64,000 nt of DNA from Ruegeria sp. HKCCD4315 (GTDB lineage Bacteria > Pseudomonadota > Alphaproteobacteria > Rhodobacterales > Rhodobacteraceae). Below the pieces are notes generated by a model that saw only the letters and a program-made list of their open reading frames with translations, ran no database searches and was not told where the DNA came from. The translations under genes were made by a program, and so were the position numbers. Of this stretch, positions 17,009-26,333 are shown piece after piece (within the stretch, counting starts at the first letter, position 1; each line of letters opens with the position of its first letter). The stretch lies in contig NZ_WVRN01000002.1 in NCBI RefSeq assembly GCF_013112245.1, positions 806,001-870,000 of the forward strand. Reading direction: 5' to 3'.

Positions 17009-17775
17009 CAGTCCGCTGTCCAGCCTCCATCCACCAACATCGAAGTACCTGTTACCAGTGCTGAAGCATCCGAGGCCAGATAGACCACCGCGCCCATGAT
17101 ATCTTCGATCTCACCGGGGCGGCCTAACTTGATCTTGTCCAGAATCCAAGCGCGCTTATCCGGGTCGTCGAAGGTCGAACGTGTCAGATCAGTCAGAATA
17201 AATGTCGGGCATATAGTGTTGACCCGGATTTTTGCAGAACCGAATTCAAGCGCCATGGCTTTGGTGAAGCCTTCAACTGCAAATTTTGAGGCACAATAGA
17301 CAGCGCGTTCGCGCCCGCCCACATGCCCCATCTGACTTGAGATATTGATCAACGAGCCAGGGTGCCCTGCGTCGAGCAACCCCTTTGCCACGGCCTGAGT
17401 CAGGAAATACGCACCGCGTACATTGACATTCATCACCGCATCGAAATCCGGCGCTGACGTGTCAATCGCCTTGCCATGACGGGCCAACCCGGCCGAGTTT
17501 AAAAGGATCTCGAACGGACCGTTTTCCGCCACGGCCGCAGCGGTGGCATCAACATCGGATACATCCAGTTCCAGCACCTTGGCCGACCAGCCGCGCGCAG
17601 ACATCTCGGACGCGATCTCTTGCAGCGCGCCCGTCCGACGCGCTGCAAGAGTAACCTCAGCCCCATGTTCCGCCAGCGCCACGGCACAGGCCATGCCGAT
17701 ACCGGAGGATGCCCCCGCAACCAAAGCGCGCTTGCCACTGAGGTTGAAGCTGGGCGTACTGGGGAGTTGCGCCAT
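17008..17775 (-). CDS. Short-chain dehydrogenase/reductase
   Basis: A 255-residue classical SDR. Seen are the cofactor glycine motif GASSGIG (about residues 19-25), NSAG in place of the usual NNAG, the catalytic Ser in NISSQMG and Tyr/Lys in YCASK. The ATG ending at 17775 is chosen because GGGGA lies 8 bases upstream; an ATG at 17784 would overlap the upstream stop by 8 bases. It probably oxidises or reduces a hydroxyl/keto group of a pathway intermediate with NAD(P). Located between a SnoaL gene and the LacI gene, tightly coupled on both sides. Confidence 0.85.
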   Translation of the reverse strand: MAQLPSTPSFNLSGKRALVAGASSGIGMACAVALAEHGAEVTLAARRTGALQEIASEMSARGWSAKVLELDVSDVDATAAAVAENGPFEILLNSAGLARHGKAIDTSAPDFDAVMNVNVRGAYFLTQAVAKGLLDAGHPGSLINISSQMGHVGGRERAVYCASKFAVEGFTKAMALEFGSAKIRVNTICPTFILTDLTRSTFDDPDKRAWILDKIKLGRPGEIEDIMGAVVYLASDASALVTGTSMLVDGGWTAD

Positions 17776-17776
17776 A

Positions 17777-18829
17777 TCAGACATCCCCGACCGGGAACGA
17801 GATCGACCCAGGAACCCGCGCTTTGTTGAACTCGCGCAGACGGGCAAACACGTCGACACCCAGTTGCCTGTAGGCATCCAGAATATCGACGGTGACCCAG
17901 TTTTCGCGGATCTTGCCGTTCTCAAGACGCCAGAAGTCCAAGCTGCGCATGGAGATCCGTTGGCCTGACGGCGCAATGCCCATCCAACCATCATGCGTCA
18001 CAGTCTGGATCATATCGGGCCAACCGGTCACAGCGGCATATTCACCGTCACCGAAGAAGTGATACTGAATCTCGTCGAGATACTGACCACGATCCGGCAT
18101 TCCGTTCAGAAACGGAATTTGGTGCCAGTTGCGGAACCCGGAAATTCCCCGCCCCGTACCGATTGCGGCAGGTCCGTACCAATTCATGCGCTCGTGCCAG
18201 AACTTTGGCATCTCCATCACTTCCGGACCACCCTGAGTGGGGTGCTTCTTGAGATGTGCCAGCATTGTCACGATGTGCTCACAGGACGCCTGCGACTTCG
18301 CCTCATCCCAGGGCCCCGGCACAAGGCCGTCATGTGTCGCAGGGCCTGGAATGCAGAATTCAAGCCCAAGCGACGGTGTCATCGGCCAGGCTTTGGCCTG
18401 AATCATGACTTCTGGAATATCCCAGATCGTCTGGATCTCGACCACCTTGCCATCTTCAAATCGGTAGAATTCGTGGTACCGCATATGAGTCAGATGGCCT
18501 GTTGGCGGAATATCCAGCCAAGGTGCGACGAAGGTGCCATAGTAATGGCCGCCGCAACCGATCCAGTCACCGCCATGCTCGGTACGCCCTCCCATGACGA
18601 TCCAGTCACGCCGCTCCAAATCCGGCATCGAGGCCAGCAGCGGTGCGTAGCATTGATCATACAACTCGACCGGGCCAGTCAGGTCACCAAAGGGGTGGCA
18701 CATATGCACCACCGCATCCGGGGAAATCAGCGCTTCCAGCGCTGCGCGTACCCCGGTTTCTTCAAAGTCATACATCGCCGCCCGAAGCGGCGCGATCAGC
18801 GCTTTGTTTGCTGAATGTACGTCGCTCAT
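17777..18829 (-). CDS. Double-domain SnoaL/NTF2-like protein (ester cyclase-like)
   Basis: A 350-residue protein of two SnoaL-like domains. It shares the linker signature PGPATHDGL with the paralogue at 25329-26333, which shows that the two arose by duplication. Each domain ends in a GK(V/I)xExW-type strand: [12 protein letters not shown] in the first, [12 protein letters not shown] in the second. Its start overlaps the HpsN-like stop by 4 bases. Candidate activities are ring opening/closure, dehydration or isomerisation; nothing fixes it. Confidence 0.78.
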   Translation of the reverse strand: MSDVHSANKALIAPLRAAMYDFEETGVRAALEALISPDAVVHMCHPFGDLTGPVELYDQCYAPLLASMPDLERRDWIVMGGRTEHGGDWIGCGGHYYGTFVAPWLDIPPTGHLTHMRYHEFYRFEDGKVVEIQTIWDIPEVMIQAKAWPMTPSLGLEFCIPGPATHDGLVPGPWDEAKSQASCEHIVTMLAHLKKHPTQGGPEVMEMPKFWHERMNWYGPAAIGTGRGISGFRNWHQIPFLNGMPDRGQYLDEIQYHFFGDGEYAAVTGWPDMIQTVTHDGWMGIAPSGQRISMRSLDFWRLENGKIRENWVTVDILDAYRQLGVDVFARLREFNKARVPGSISFPVGDV

Positions 18830-20157
18830 TCCGCGGCCTCCCGGTACGGCGCACCCTCACCGTAAGGAACATTGATGCCGCCATAGCGACGCACACGGAT
18901 ATTGCATTGCTCGGCATGGCCGACAAAGCCTTCAAGCATGCACAGACGCGAGCCATATTCGCCGATCATCGTTGCGGCCTCATCCGTCAGAACTTTCTGA
19001 TAGCTGTGTGTTTTCAGGAACTTGCCAACCCACAGACCGCCGGTATAGCGACCGGCCTTTTTGGTGGGCAACGTGTGGTTGGTCCCGATCACCTTGTCGC
19101 CATTGGCCACATTTGTGCGCGGACCCAGGAACAGCGCTCCATAACAGGTCATGTTTTCAAGGAACCAGTCGTCTCGGTCGGTCATGACCTGAACGTGTTC
19201 CGAGGCGATATCGTCAGCAACCTGCAGCATCTCGTCATAGGTGTCGCAGACTATCACTTCGCCGTATTCATCCCAGCTGACCCGCGCGGTGCCCGAAGTC
19301 GGCAGAATGCCCAAAATGCGCTCGATCTCGACCAGGGTATCCTCGGCCAGTTTGCGCGAGTTGGTCAGCAAAACGCAGGGGCTGTTATAACCGTGCTCGG
19401 CCTGACCCAGCAGGTCGGTGGCGCACAGTTCAGCGTCAGCCGCGGATTCATCTGCAATGACCATGGTCTCGGTCGGACCAGCGAACAGATCGATACCAAC
19501 ACGGCCAAACAACTGGCGTTTGGCTTCAGCAACAAATGCATTGCCGGGACCGACCAGCATATGAACCGGGTCGATGGTTTCGGTGCCGATGGCCATAGCG
19601 CCCACGGCCTGAATACCGCCCATCACATAAATCTCATGCGCGCCACCCAAATGCATCGCCGCGATCACAGCAGCGTTGGGCGCGCCATTGAACGGAGGCG
19701 TGCAGGCGATGATGCGCGGTACACCCGCCACTTTCGCTGTTGCCACCGACATATGCGCCGAGGCCACCATCGGGAACTTGCCGCCGGGCACATAGCAACC
19801 CACCGACTGAACCGGTATGTTCTTGTGGCCCAGGATCACGCCAGGCATCGTCTCGACCTCGATGTCCAGCATCGAGTCGCGTTGCGCTTGGGCGAAATTT
19901 GTCACTTGTTCCTGTGCGAACTTGATATCGGCCAGCTCGCGATCCGACAGCGAAGCAATCAGATCATCGATCTGCTGCTGGCTCAGCCGATAGCTTTCGG
20001 GTGAGTAATTGTCGAACTTCTCAGAAAGTTCACGCACGGCCGCATCGCCGCGCGCTTCGATGTCCTTCAAGGTCGCCTCAACGACAGCGCGGGTCTTGGC
20101 GTCATCCTCGGCCCTGTCAGCCTCGGGCTTGCCACGTTTCAGGTATTCGATAGCCAT
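18826..20157 (-). CDS. Histidinol-dehydrogenase-family NAD dehydrogenase, close to sulfopropanediol dehydrogenase (HpsN)
   Basis: A 443-residue member of the HisD family. The stretches [34 protein letters not shown] and [11 protein letters not shown] are the NAD- and zinc-site segments of the family. It begins and ends like the catabolic HpsN branch (2,3-dihydroxypropane-1-sulfonate 3-dehydrogenase, known from Cupriavidus and Ruegeria) rather than biosynthetic histidinol dehydrogenase, and no his genes are nearby. HpsN makes two successive oxidations, alcohol to acid. Here no other sulfonate genes are seen, so the real substrate may be another 1,2-diol or hydroxymethyl compound. It overlaps its downstream neighbour by 4 bases. 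Confidence 0.8.
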   Translation of the reverse strand: MAIEYLKRGKPEADRAEDDAKTRAVVEATLKDIEARGDAAVRELSEKFDNYSPESYRLSQQQIDDLIASLSDRELADIKFAQEQVTNFAQAQRDSMLDIEVETMPGVILGHKNIPVQSVGCYVPGGKFPMVASAHMSVATAKVAGVPRIIACTPPFNGAPNAAVIAAMHLGGAHEIYVMGGIQAVGAMAIGTETIDPVHMLVGPGNAFVAEAKRQLFGRVGIDLFAGPTETMVIADESAADAELCATDLLGQAEHGYNSPCVLLTNSRKLAEDTLVEIERILGILPTSGTARVSWDEYGEVIVCDTYDEMLQVADDIASEHVQVMTDRDDWFLENMTCYGALFLGPRTNVANGDKVIGTNHTLPTKKAGRYTGGLWVGKFLKTHSYQKVLTDEAATMIGEYGSRLCMLEGFVGHAEQCNIRVRRYGGINVPYGEGAPYREAAE

Positions 20158-20168
20158 TGTCCTAATCC

Positions 20169-20699
20169 TCAGTTTGCGGGCCGAGGCGGAGTTTTCTCGC
20201 CCCGGTCATATGCTTCCCATCCGTTCCCCTGGAACAGATCAACGCCCAATTGGGCTGCCACATGGGCAAAATCGACATTCACCCAGTTGTCGACAATCTT
20301 GCCGTCAACCACTTTCCAGAAATCCATGTACCGAATTTCGACACGCTTGCCCGTGGCGGGAATGCCCAGAAACTCGCCCGAATGGGTGGCTTCTTGACGA
20401 CCAAAGGCCGCAGCCCATTCACCCATGTAAAGGCGCGCCTCATCAATGCAGGTCTTGTCGGAAAACGCCGCCTGAAAAGGGCGTTGCCAATTGTCCTGGA
20501 ATTCATTCAACCCGGTCTTGGTGCCGCAGCCCTGGTTGCCCATCCAGCGGAAACCCTGCGCGAAAAATTCACCGATGTCATCGATGCGGTGGTCATTCAG
20601 CCCGTCAACCATCCCTTCGATGACGGCGCGCGTTTCTTCGGTTTTGCTCATATCCGTGTCTTTGGTCAGCACGGCTTGTTCGGGGCGTGAACCCTTCAT
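20169..20699 (-). CDS. Single-domain SnoaL/NTF2-like protein
   Basis: A 176-residue single SnoaL domain. Its C-terminal half aligns by eye with the second domain of the 17777-18829 protein ([19 protein letters not shown] against [19 protein letters not shown], both followed by QLGVD). AAAGGA lies 8 bases before the ATG ending at 20699; an internal ATG at 20651 (MSKTEE) is a weaker alternative. It is the first enzyme gene after the transporter genes in the operon. Function unknown: cyclase, isomerase or binder. Confidence 0.75.
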   Translation of the reverse strand: MKGSRPEQAVLTKDTDMSKTEETRAVIEGMVDGLNDHRIDDIGEFFAQGFRWMGNQGCGTKTGLNEFQDNWQRPFQAAFSDKTCIDEARLYMGEWAAAFGRQEATHSGEFLGIPATGKRVEIRYMDFWKVVDGKIVDNWVNVDFAHVAAQLGVDLFQGNGWEAYDRGEKTPPRPAN

Positions 20700-20710
20700 G
20701 TTTTCAGTCC

Positions 20711-20726
20711 TTTAATCGTATTCAAA
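20711..20726. promoter_or_regulatory. Weak operator-like palindrome upstream of a SnoaL gene
   Basis: TTTAATCGTATTCAAA, an imperfect palindrome with central CG and the same AATCGTAT core as the operator at 25298-25315. It lies 12 bases before the SnoaL start at 20699 in the 137-base gap after the permease gene (20700-20836), where an internal promoter could exist. One core match is weak evidence. Confidence 0.3.
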
Positions 20727-20836
20727 TGAGATGATCTGTTTGGCAGAGGGACGTCAGCCGCGTGTCAGAAAATCTCTTGGCATCCGGTTGAGCGCCGGAT
20801 GGCGCGCAACCGCGTTATGTCTTGCAGATGCACTCA

Positions 20837-21718
20837 TCAGCCTTTGACCGCACCGGCTGTCAGACCACTGACAATCTGGCGCTGGAAGAACAGGATCAGG
20901 ACGAACAGCGGGGCAGTGGTCGAGACCACAGCAGCAACCGCGTACATGATCTTGCCTTCAACTTGCGTGGTGCCCATGAAGCTGTTGATGGCAGGAATGA
21001 TGGTCTCATTCTCTTCACTCAACAGCATCGCCGTGACGGCAAAGTCGTTATAGGCCAGCAGGAAGCTGAACAGACCTGTGGTGATCACGCCGGGCCACAT
21101 GACCGGTACGATCACATGCCAGAAGGCCTGGAACCGCGTACAACCATCGACCATGGCGCTTTCGTCCATGTCCTTGGGGATGTTCTTGAAGAAAGAATGC
21201 AGCATCCACAGCGTGAACGGCTGGTTGATCGCCACAAGCACGATGATCGTTGTGGGCAGAATACCCCAGACATTCCACTCGAAAAACGGCAACAGATAGC
21301 CCGAGACTAGCGTGATATGCGGCATGGCACGGAACACCAGCGCAGCCATCAGGATCCAGAAGGCATAGCGAAAACCGGACCGGGCCAGAGCATAGCCGCC
21401 CAAGGTGCCGAAGGTCAGCGAGATGACCACGGTAAAGAACACAACGATGCCGGTGTTCCTGAAATTGAACCAGAAATCCTCGAGCACCCAGGCGCCGTAA
21501 TAGCCCGCACCGGTAAAGGCGCTTCCGGTCTGTTCGATTGTGTTGGTACCTGTCAGGGCGTTCATCCAGTCGGCCTTTGACAAGAAGTCGGCCTGCACCT
21601 TGAAACTGCCCCAGAAGGTCCAGAAGAACGGGAACGCCGCAATGATCAGCCACACCGCCACAAAGGCGTATGAGAACAGCTTGAGCGGGGTCATGCGAGA
21701 TTGTGCTTTGGTCGCCAT
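20837..21718 (-). CDS. Sugar-type ABC transporter permease (MalG class)
   Basis: A 293-residue inner-membrane protein with six hydrophobic segments and the EAA-loop motif MDESAMVDGCTRFQAFWHVIVP around residues 187-208 (described in parts: Asp-Glu-Ser-Ala start, Gly, then Ile-Val-Pro end). It belongs to the carbohydrate-uptake class MalG/UgpE. It follows the MalF-type gene after 10 bases. Despite the sugar-transporter class, related systems import glycerophosphodiesters, polyols and other polyhydroxylated molecules. Confidence 0.9.
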   Translation of the reverse strand: MATKAQSRMTPLKLFSYAFVAVWLIIAAFPFFWTFWGSFKVQADFLSKADWMNALTGTNTIEQTGSAFTGAGYYGAWVLEDFWFNFRNTGIVVFFTVVISLTFGTLGGYALARSGFRYAFWILMAALVFRAMPHITLVSGYLLPFFEWNVWGILPTTIIVLVAINQPFTLWMLHSFFKNIPKDMDESAMVDGCTRFQAFWHVIVPVMWPGVITTGLFSFLLAYNDFAVTAMLLSEENETIIPAINSFMGTTQVEGKIMYAVAAVVSTTAPLFVLILFFQRQIVSGLTAGAVKG

Positions 21719-21728
21719 GTCGTGTCCT

Positions 21729-22760
21729 CTAGTGAGATTTGCGGGTGAAGTCGCGCCAGGTGCGGATCAGCACAGGCGTCATCAGGATGACCACCAGAAT
21801 AATGGTAATCAGCGAAGTCGCACCGGCCGAACCGTAAAGCGGATTGCCGCTTTCGCGCAGGTCATTGTAGATGATCCAGCTGAGCGACTGAGCGTGCGCT
21901 TCAGCCTTGAAGCTGACGATCGGTTCAAAGACGCGGAAGTTATCCATGATCATCATCAGCGTCACAAAGGATACCAGCGGGGCAAGGTGCGGTACGATCA
22001 CATGGATCATACGCTGCCATTTGGTGGCACCATCGATCTGTGCGGCCTCCATCGTGTCCTCGGGGACCGTTTGCAAACCCGCGTAGAATGTGATGAAGCT
22101 GAAGGGTAAGGTGTGCCACACCCCGTAAAACATCAGCATGATCCATGTCAGCGCGGTCGATGCTTTCAAACTCAGAGTTGGATCGTTGAAGATGTTTTGA
22201 ATCGTGGCCCCAATCACACCATCACTGTCGACCATCCAGAACAGGATCAAAGAACCCACAAGCGGTGTAACGAGGAAGGGCAACAGCGAGATGAAAATCG
22301 CCAACCCCTTGAGCATATTGGGCAAGTTGTTCACGCCAACTGCGATGGCCATACCAAGGACTAGCACCAGTGGGGTTACGATCGCCGTGTAGGCCAGTGT
22401 AAAGGTCAGCGCGCTATAGAACGGAAGGTTGTAGACCTTCGAAAAGAACTCACCCATCGAAGCCGAGCTTGCCCAAGCCTCGCCTACTTCTGCAAAAGCC
22501 AGATGCGAGCGGTTGGTGTAAGTTCCTAAACCATTGAACTGACCCAGCGGCCGTTCCTCTTGCAGCTTGGCCGTTGCTTCAAGGTCTACCGACGTTGTCG
22601 GCGTACAACCGAACGGGCCGCAGCTTTCAGACACGACCAGAACTTGTTCGTGCGCAACAAACAGCGACTGAATAAAGACCGAGACGATAGGCAGGGCGAT
22701 GAACAAAATCATCGCGGAAAGCGTCGGCAGAATGAACCAGAAAAAGGTGCGGTGCTTCAT
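21729..22760 (-). CDS. Sugar-type ABC transporter permease (MalF class)
   Basis: A 343-residue inner-membrane protein with an N-terminal hydrophobic segment, a periplasmic loop after it, and six further membrane segments. The EAA motif is MEAAQIDGATKWQRMIHVIV (around residues 227-246). An unusual periplasmic insert between the first and second segments contains two cysteines (SESCGPFGCTP) that could form a disulfide. It heads the permease pair downstream of the binding-protein gene. Confidence 0.9.
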   Translation of the reverse strand: MKHRTFFWFILPTLSAMILFIALPIVSVFIQSLFVAHEQVLVVSESCGPFGCTPTTSVDLEATAKLQEERPLGQFNGLGTYTNRSHLAFAEVGEAWASSASMGEFFSKVYNLPFYSALTFTLAYTAIVTPLVLVLGMAIAVGVNNLPNMLKGLAIFISLLPFLVTPLVGSLILFWMVDSDGVIGATIQNIFNDPTLSLKASTALTWIMLMFYGVWHTLPFSFITFYAGLQTVPEDTMEAAQIDGATKWQRMIHVIVPHLAPLVSFVTLMMIMDNFRVFEPIVSFKAEAHAQSLSWIIYNDLRESGNPLYGSAGATSLITIILVVILMTPVLIRTWRDFTRKSH

Positions 22761-22793
22761 GGCGTTCGTCCCGATCTGAAGTCCGAGTTGTGT

Positions 22794-22816
22794 GAGGGGG
22801 CCTGAACAGCCCCCTC
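22794..22816 (-). terminator. Intercistronic hairpin after the sugar-type binding-protein gene
   Basis: GAGGGGGC (22794-22801) and GCCCCCTC (22809-22816) form a perfect 8-base-pair stem with a 7-base loop in the 69-base gap between binding protein and permease. There is no T run on the transcribed strand, so it likely shapes relative expression, as does the equivalent hairpin at 7352-7380. Confidence 0.55.
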
Positions 22817-22829
22817 GGTTCCGGCAGAA

Positions 22830-24074
22830 TTACTGGAGGAAACCAGCTTCTTTAGCGGATGTTCTGTAGGCGGCCTCGACATCGGCCAGCGCTTGTTCAG
22901 CGCTTTCGTCACCCTTCAGGAAGTCCGCCAGTTCCGCGCCCAGCGCTGCGTGCAGCAGGCCCATCTGCGGGATCATCGGATAAGGCTTGGCACCACCCTG
23001 AGCGGTTTGCGCTACACCCGCCGCAGCCGGTCCGGGCTGGAAGCCGTCCAGCAGCCAAACGGCGTCGTCATTGTTGGCTGCAACCATGTCCGGTGTCAGA
23101 GCACTGACCAGAGCCGCAAAGGTGGCTTCAGCCTCTTCATCCGATACGTTGGACGAGATCGCGATGCCATCCCACCACAGTGTGGCCGAAGGGATCGAGC
23201 CACCACCAACGGTCGGCGCCGCAGACAGAACCGTGTTCGATGTCACTTCTTCGGTCGAACCTTCATCGTCCAGGATTGGCGAACCGCGCGAACCCCACAT
23301 GACACCCAGTGCCGCCTGACCGGATTCCCACAGGCCCTGCGTCTCGTTCGAGGCGTGGGTCAGGTGGTCAGGATGGGCATACTCGGCCAGCGATTTCATG
23401 ACTTCCAGAGCAGCAAGGCCCTTTTCGTTGTTGACCGCTGGTTCCGCCGAACCGGGCTCGAAGAACTCACCGCCATGACCCAGATAGATCATGTTGAACA
23501 CCTCACCGACGTTCCAGCCGGTTTGCAGGTTCATCACAATCGGGTGCTCCATGATACCCGCTTCGCGGATCATGGCTGCGGCTTCCAGAACCTCTTCGTA
23601 CGTGGCAGGGATGCCTTCGAAACCTGCCTGCTCAAGAATGTCCTTGCGCGAGAACAGGTGCTGCGAGTTGGCCATGAACGCTACGGCCATGACGTTGCCG
23701 TCGATGGTGATCAGCAGGTTGGGCGAGATGTTTTCGCCGTACTTCTCAACCAGATCGTTCAGCGGGCGGACCAGACCGTCATTCATCAGCTGAGTCAGCG
23801 TCGCGTTTGCCAAAATCACCGAGGAATACTCAGCCGGATTCGGCGTCAGGGCCGCGTTCATGATCTGACGGGCTTCGGTCGTGTGGTTGGTGGAAAACTC
23901 AGACGCACCGGCGGCACAGTTGCTCTCAGCAGTACCTGCGACAGCGTGGATGGCCGGGAAGTCACTGGCCAGAATGCGAATGGATTGACCTTCGGGACCA
24001 CAGTTGGCCGCATAGGCAGCCGTACCCATCAGACCCACAAAGGCGGTTGCGGTAGCTAGATTTTTCAGAAACAT
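22830..24074 (-). CDS. Sugar-type ABC transporter periplasmic binding protein
   Basis: A 414-residue secreted family 1 solute-binding protein. The signal peptide MFLKNLATATAFVGLMGTAAYA is cut about residue 22 (the text is split by the cleavage Ala-Ala). The ATG ending at 24074 has a GGGAG site upstream and is preferred over a longer in-frame start. It supplies the ligand to the MalF/MalG permease pair at 20837-22760 and the ATPase at 24169. Ligand unknown; its enzymes downstream suggest a multifunctional cyclic or lactone-forming compound. Confidence 0.88.
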   Translation of the reverse strand: MFLKNLATATAFVGLMGTAAYAANCGPEGQSIRILASDFPAIHAVAGTAESNCAAGASEFSTNHTTEARQIMNAALTPNPAEYSSVILANATLTQLMNDGLVRPLNDLVEKYGENISPNLLITIDGNVMAVAFMANSQHLFSRKDILEQAGFEGIPATYEEVLEAAAMIREAGIMEHPIVMNLQTGWNVGEVFNMIYLGHGGEFFEPGSAEPAVNNEKGLAALEVMKSLAEYAHPDHLTHASNETQGLWESGQAALGVMWGSRGSPILDDEGSTEEVTSNTVLSAAPTVGGGSIPSATLWWDGIAISSNVSDEEAEATFAALVSALTPDMVAANNDDAVWLLDGFQPGPAAAGVAQTAQGGAKPYPMIPQMGLLHAALGAELADFLKGDESAEQALADVEAAYRTSAKEAGFLQ

Positions 24075-24101
24075 CTCATCTCCCTGTTTCTTTGAAAAGT
24101 G

Positions 24102-24122
24102 ATGCGCGCCCCTTACGCGCAT
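24102..24122 (-). other. Short hairpin between ATPase and binding-protein genes
   Basis: ATGCGCG (24102-24108) pairs with CGCGCAT (24116-24122) around a 7-base loop in the 94-base gap. It lies in the leader of the binding-protein gene, about 28 bases before its start, and may affect translation or mRNA processing. Confidence 0.35.
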
Positions 24123-24168
24123 GGGTTAGATTCCCGGGGTTGCTCCCGGTGGTTTGGCGGGGCTTTCT

Positions 24169-25215
24169 TCAGATCCGTTGTCCAGACGTGCCATCAAACA
24201 GGTGGCAAATTTCGGTGGGAACCGAAATGGAAACCATATCGTCGATCTCTGCCCGGAAGTTCTTGTCTGCCTTCACGGATACCAATGCGCCTCCGACACG
24301 AACCGAAATCATCGTCGCATCGCCCAGCAGTTCCTGCGTGTAGATCGGAGCGTTGATCTGCCCCTGCCCTTCCGCCGCCAGCGTCGCATCTTCAGCGCGG
24401 AACCCAAGTGTCAGGGGACCATCAGGCGCAGTGATATTCGGAATCTCCACGTGGTCGGCGACAAACGTGCCGTTGCGGACTTGGCCTTCCATCAGGTTCA
24501 TGGCCGGGTTGCCGATAAAGCTGGCCACAAATGTATTGGCCGGGGTGTCGTAGATTTCGGTCGGGCTGCCGACCTGCTGAACGACACCGCTTTTCATCAC
24601 CACAACGCGATCTGCCAGCGTCATTGCCTCGATCTGGTCGTGTGTCACGTAGATGGTTGTCACTGCCAGTTCATGGCTGAGGTTCTTGATCTGCGCCCGA
24701 GTTGAAACCCGCAGTTTCGCGTCAAGGTTGGACAGTGGTTCGTCCATCAAAAAGACGTTCGGCTCACGCACAATGGCGCGCGCCAAAGCAACGCGCTGGC
24801 GCTGCCCGCCCGACAGTTCCGCTGGTTTGCGATGCAGGAAGTCGTCCAGTTCGACCATTGCCGAGGCACGGCGCACCTTATCATCATGCGTTGCAGGATC
24901 GATACCGCGTACCCGTAGCGGGAAGCGGATGTTCTCGTACACGTTCATGTTCGGATAGAGCGCGTAAGACTGGAACACCATCGCCACATCGCGGTCTTTC
25001 GGCTCCATTTCGTTGACGCGCACGCCGTCGATCATGATGTCGCCTTCACTGGCATCTTCCAGGCCCGCGATCATCCGCATCGTTGTGGTTTTGCCGCAGC
25101 CTGAGGGACCCAGCAGAACCAGGAACTCCTTGTCAGCTATGGTCAGATCGAAATTGTCGACGCCGACAAACGAACCCCATCGCTTGCCAACATTGCGCAA
25201 TTGAATCTCGGCCAT
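24169..25215 (-). CDS. Sugar-type ABC transporter ATP-binding protein (MalK/UgpC class)
   Basis: A 348-residue ATPase with Walker A GPSGCGKTT (residues 33-41), signature LSGGQRQRVALARAI, Walker B VFLMDEPLSNLDAKLR, H-loop VTHDQIEAM and C-terminal MalK-type OB/TOBE domains. It is the promoter-proximal gene of the 14-gene minus-strand operon; in most such loci the ATPase is placed last, so this order is slightly unusual. It starts 113 bases from the divergent SnoaL gene, with two operators between. Confidence 0.92.
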   Translation of the reverse strand: MAEIQLRNVGKRWGSFVGVDNFDLTIADKEFLVLLGPSGCGKTTTMRMIAGLEDASEGDIMIDGVRVNEMEPKDRDVAMVFQSYALYPNMNVYENIRFPLRVRGIDPATHDDKVRRASAMVELDDFLHRKPAELSGGQRQRVALARAIVREPNVFLMDEPLSNLDAKLRVSTRAQIKNLSHELAVTTIYVTHDQIEAMTLADRVVVMKSGVVQQVGSPTEIYDTPANTFVASFIGNPAMNLMEGQVRNGTFVADHVEIPNITAPDGPLTLGFRAEDATLAAEGQGQINAPIYTQELLGDATMISVRVGGALVSVKADKNFRAEIDDMVSISVPTEICHLFDGTSGQRI

Positions 25216-25242
25216 CCGCTTCTCCCGTTGGATTGGAAATTT

Positions 25243-25260
25243 TTTGCATACGCTTGCAAA
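25243..25260. promoter_or_regulatory. LacI-type operator 1 of the SnoaL-rich locus
   Basis: TTTGCATACGCTTGCAAA: half-sites TTTGCA and TGCAAA around a central CG. Read on the other strand it is nearly identical to operator 2 (TTTGCAAGCGTATGCAAA against TTTGCAATCGTATGCAGA). It lies 28 bases from the ATPase start, where it could block that promoter. Confidence 0.6.
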
Positions 25261-25297
25261 TACGGTAGACTTAACTGCGTCATTTTGGCAAGGTTTT

Positions 25298-25315
25298 TTT
25301 GCAATCGTATGCAGA
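25298..25315. promoter_or_regulatory. LacI-type operator 2 of the SnoaL-rich locus
   Basis: TTTGCAATCGTATGCAGA, in inverted orientation to operator 1 and 55 bases from it centre to centre (about five helical turns). It ends 13 bases before the plus-strand SnoaL start at 25329. The pair could support a repression loop by the LacI encoded at 15989-17008. Confidence 0.6.
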
Positions 25316-25328
25316 AAGGCGTTACTCG

Positions 25329-26333
25329 ATGTCCGGGTTCTCGGCAGAAAAGCAAGTAATCAAAGAGTTTTATGAGCAACTGGACCGCTCCGAAACAGGA
25401 GCGGAACACAAGGTTCTGTCAGAGTACTACAGCTCGAATCACATCTGGCGCGGGTTTCATCCGTTTGACGAGATACGCGGACCTCAGGCCGTTGCAGATA
25501 CCTTCTGGACGCCCCTGCGCGCATCGCTGACGCAATTACAAAGGCGGCAGGATGTCTTCATGGCAGGCGCCAACGAAATGGACGATTTCTCGTCTGTCTG
25601 GGTGGTGTCGATGGGACATCTGATGGGCTTGTTCGATACGCCCTGGTTGGGTATCGCGCCAACCGGTAAGTTGGCTTTTTTACGCTATTGCGAATTCAAC
25701 CGTGTGGAAGATGGCAAGATCACCGAAACAGCGATGTATTTCGATGTTCCACATCTAATGTTGCAAGCCGGGCTGCAACCCTTCCCGCCGCAAACCGCTG
25801 CCCAACTGGTACAGCCCGGACCAATGACCCATGACGGGCTGATGTTTGACCCCCAACCCCCAGAGGAAGGTGAACAGACTCTGGCGGCGATCAACGCGAT
25901 GATCTCGGATCTGGGTCAATGGAACAGCGGGCTGAACCTTGAGGATGAACTGCGCCGCACATGGCACGAAGACATGTTGTGGTGGGGACCCACAGGGATC
26001 GGCGCGACCTACACGATTGAGCGCTACGCCAAGCAACATGCAGGGCCGTTCCGCGCAGGTTTCACCGACCGGTCAAAGACCAAACATCTCTGCCGCATGG
26101 CCGAGGGGCATTATGGTGGCTTCTTCGGCTGGCCCAACTTCACCGCCCGCCCTACCGGAGGCTTCATGGGCATGCCCGCCACAGACAAGGCCGGAGAATT
26201 CCGAGTGATCGACATTTACCGTCGCGCGGGTGACAAGCTGGCTGAAAACTGGATTTTCATTGACTTGCTGCATTTCTGGAAACAGCAAGGCGTAGACATT
26301 CTGGGACGTATGCAACAGGTGCCGCGCACATGA
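25329..26333 (+). CDS. Double-domain SnoaL/NTF2-like protein, divergent copy
   Basis: A 334-residue protein of two SnoaL-like domains, paralogous to the protein at 17777-18829 (shared PGPMTHDGL linker, PTGKLAFLRYCEF against [13 protein letters not shown]). The ATG at 25329 follows an AAAGG site by 9 bases; an upstream TTG at 25299 would fall inside operator 2 and is unlikely. It heads a two-gene plus-strand unit with the amidohydrolase, overlapping it by 4 bases (ATGA). Function unknown; the linkage to a lactonase-like enzyme suggests cyclisation or ring-opening chemistry. Confidence 0.78.
   Translation: MSGFSAEKQVIKEFYEQLDRSETGAEHKVLSEYYSSNHIWRGFHPFDEIRGPQAVADTFWTPLRASLTQLQRRQDVFMAGANEMDDFSSVWVVSMGHLMGLFDTPWLGIAPTGKLAFLRYCEFNRVEDGKITETAMYFDVPHLMLQAGLQPFPPQTAAQLVQPGPMTHDGLMFDPQPPEEGEQTLAAINAMISDLGQWNSGLNLEDELRRTWHEDMLWWGPTGIGATYTIERYAKQHAGPFRAGFTDRSKTKHLCRMAEGHYGGFFGWPNFTARPTGGFMGMPATDKAGEFRVIDIYRRAGDKLAENWIFIDLLHFWKQQGVDILGRMQQVPRT

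Noticed and set aside
18826..20157. Histidinol dehydrogenase for histidine biosynthesis
   Set aside because: No other his genes are present, and the sequence starts and ends like the catabolic HpsN branch. Kept as an HpsN-like call with the substrate open.
22893..24059. 388-codon plus-strand frame opposite the sugar-type binding protein
   Set aside because: Antisense of a certain gene; high Arg/Gly/His content and no family motif. Similar long shadow frames occur opposite the epimerase, GlyA and aminotransferase genes.
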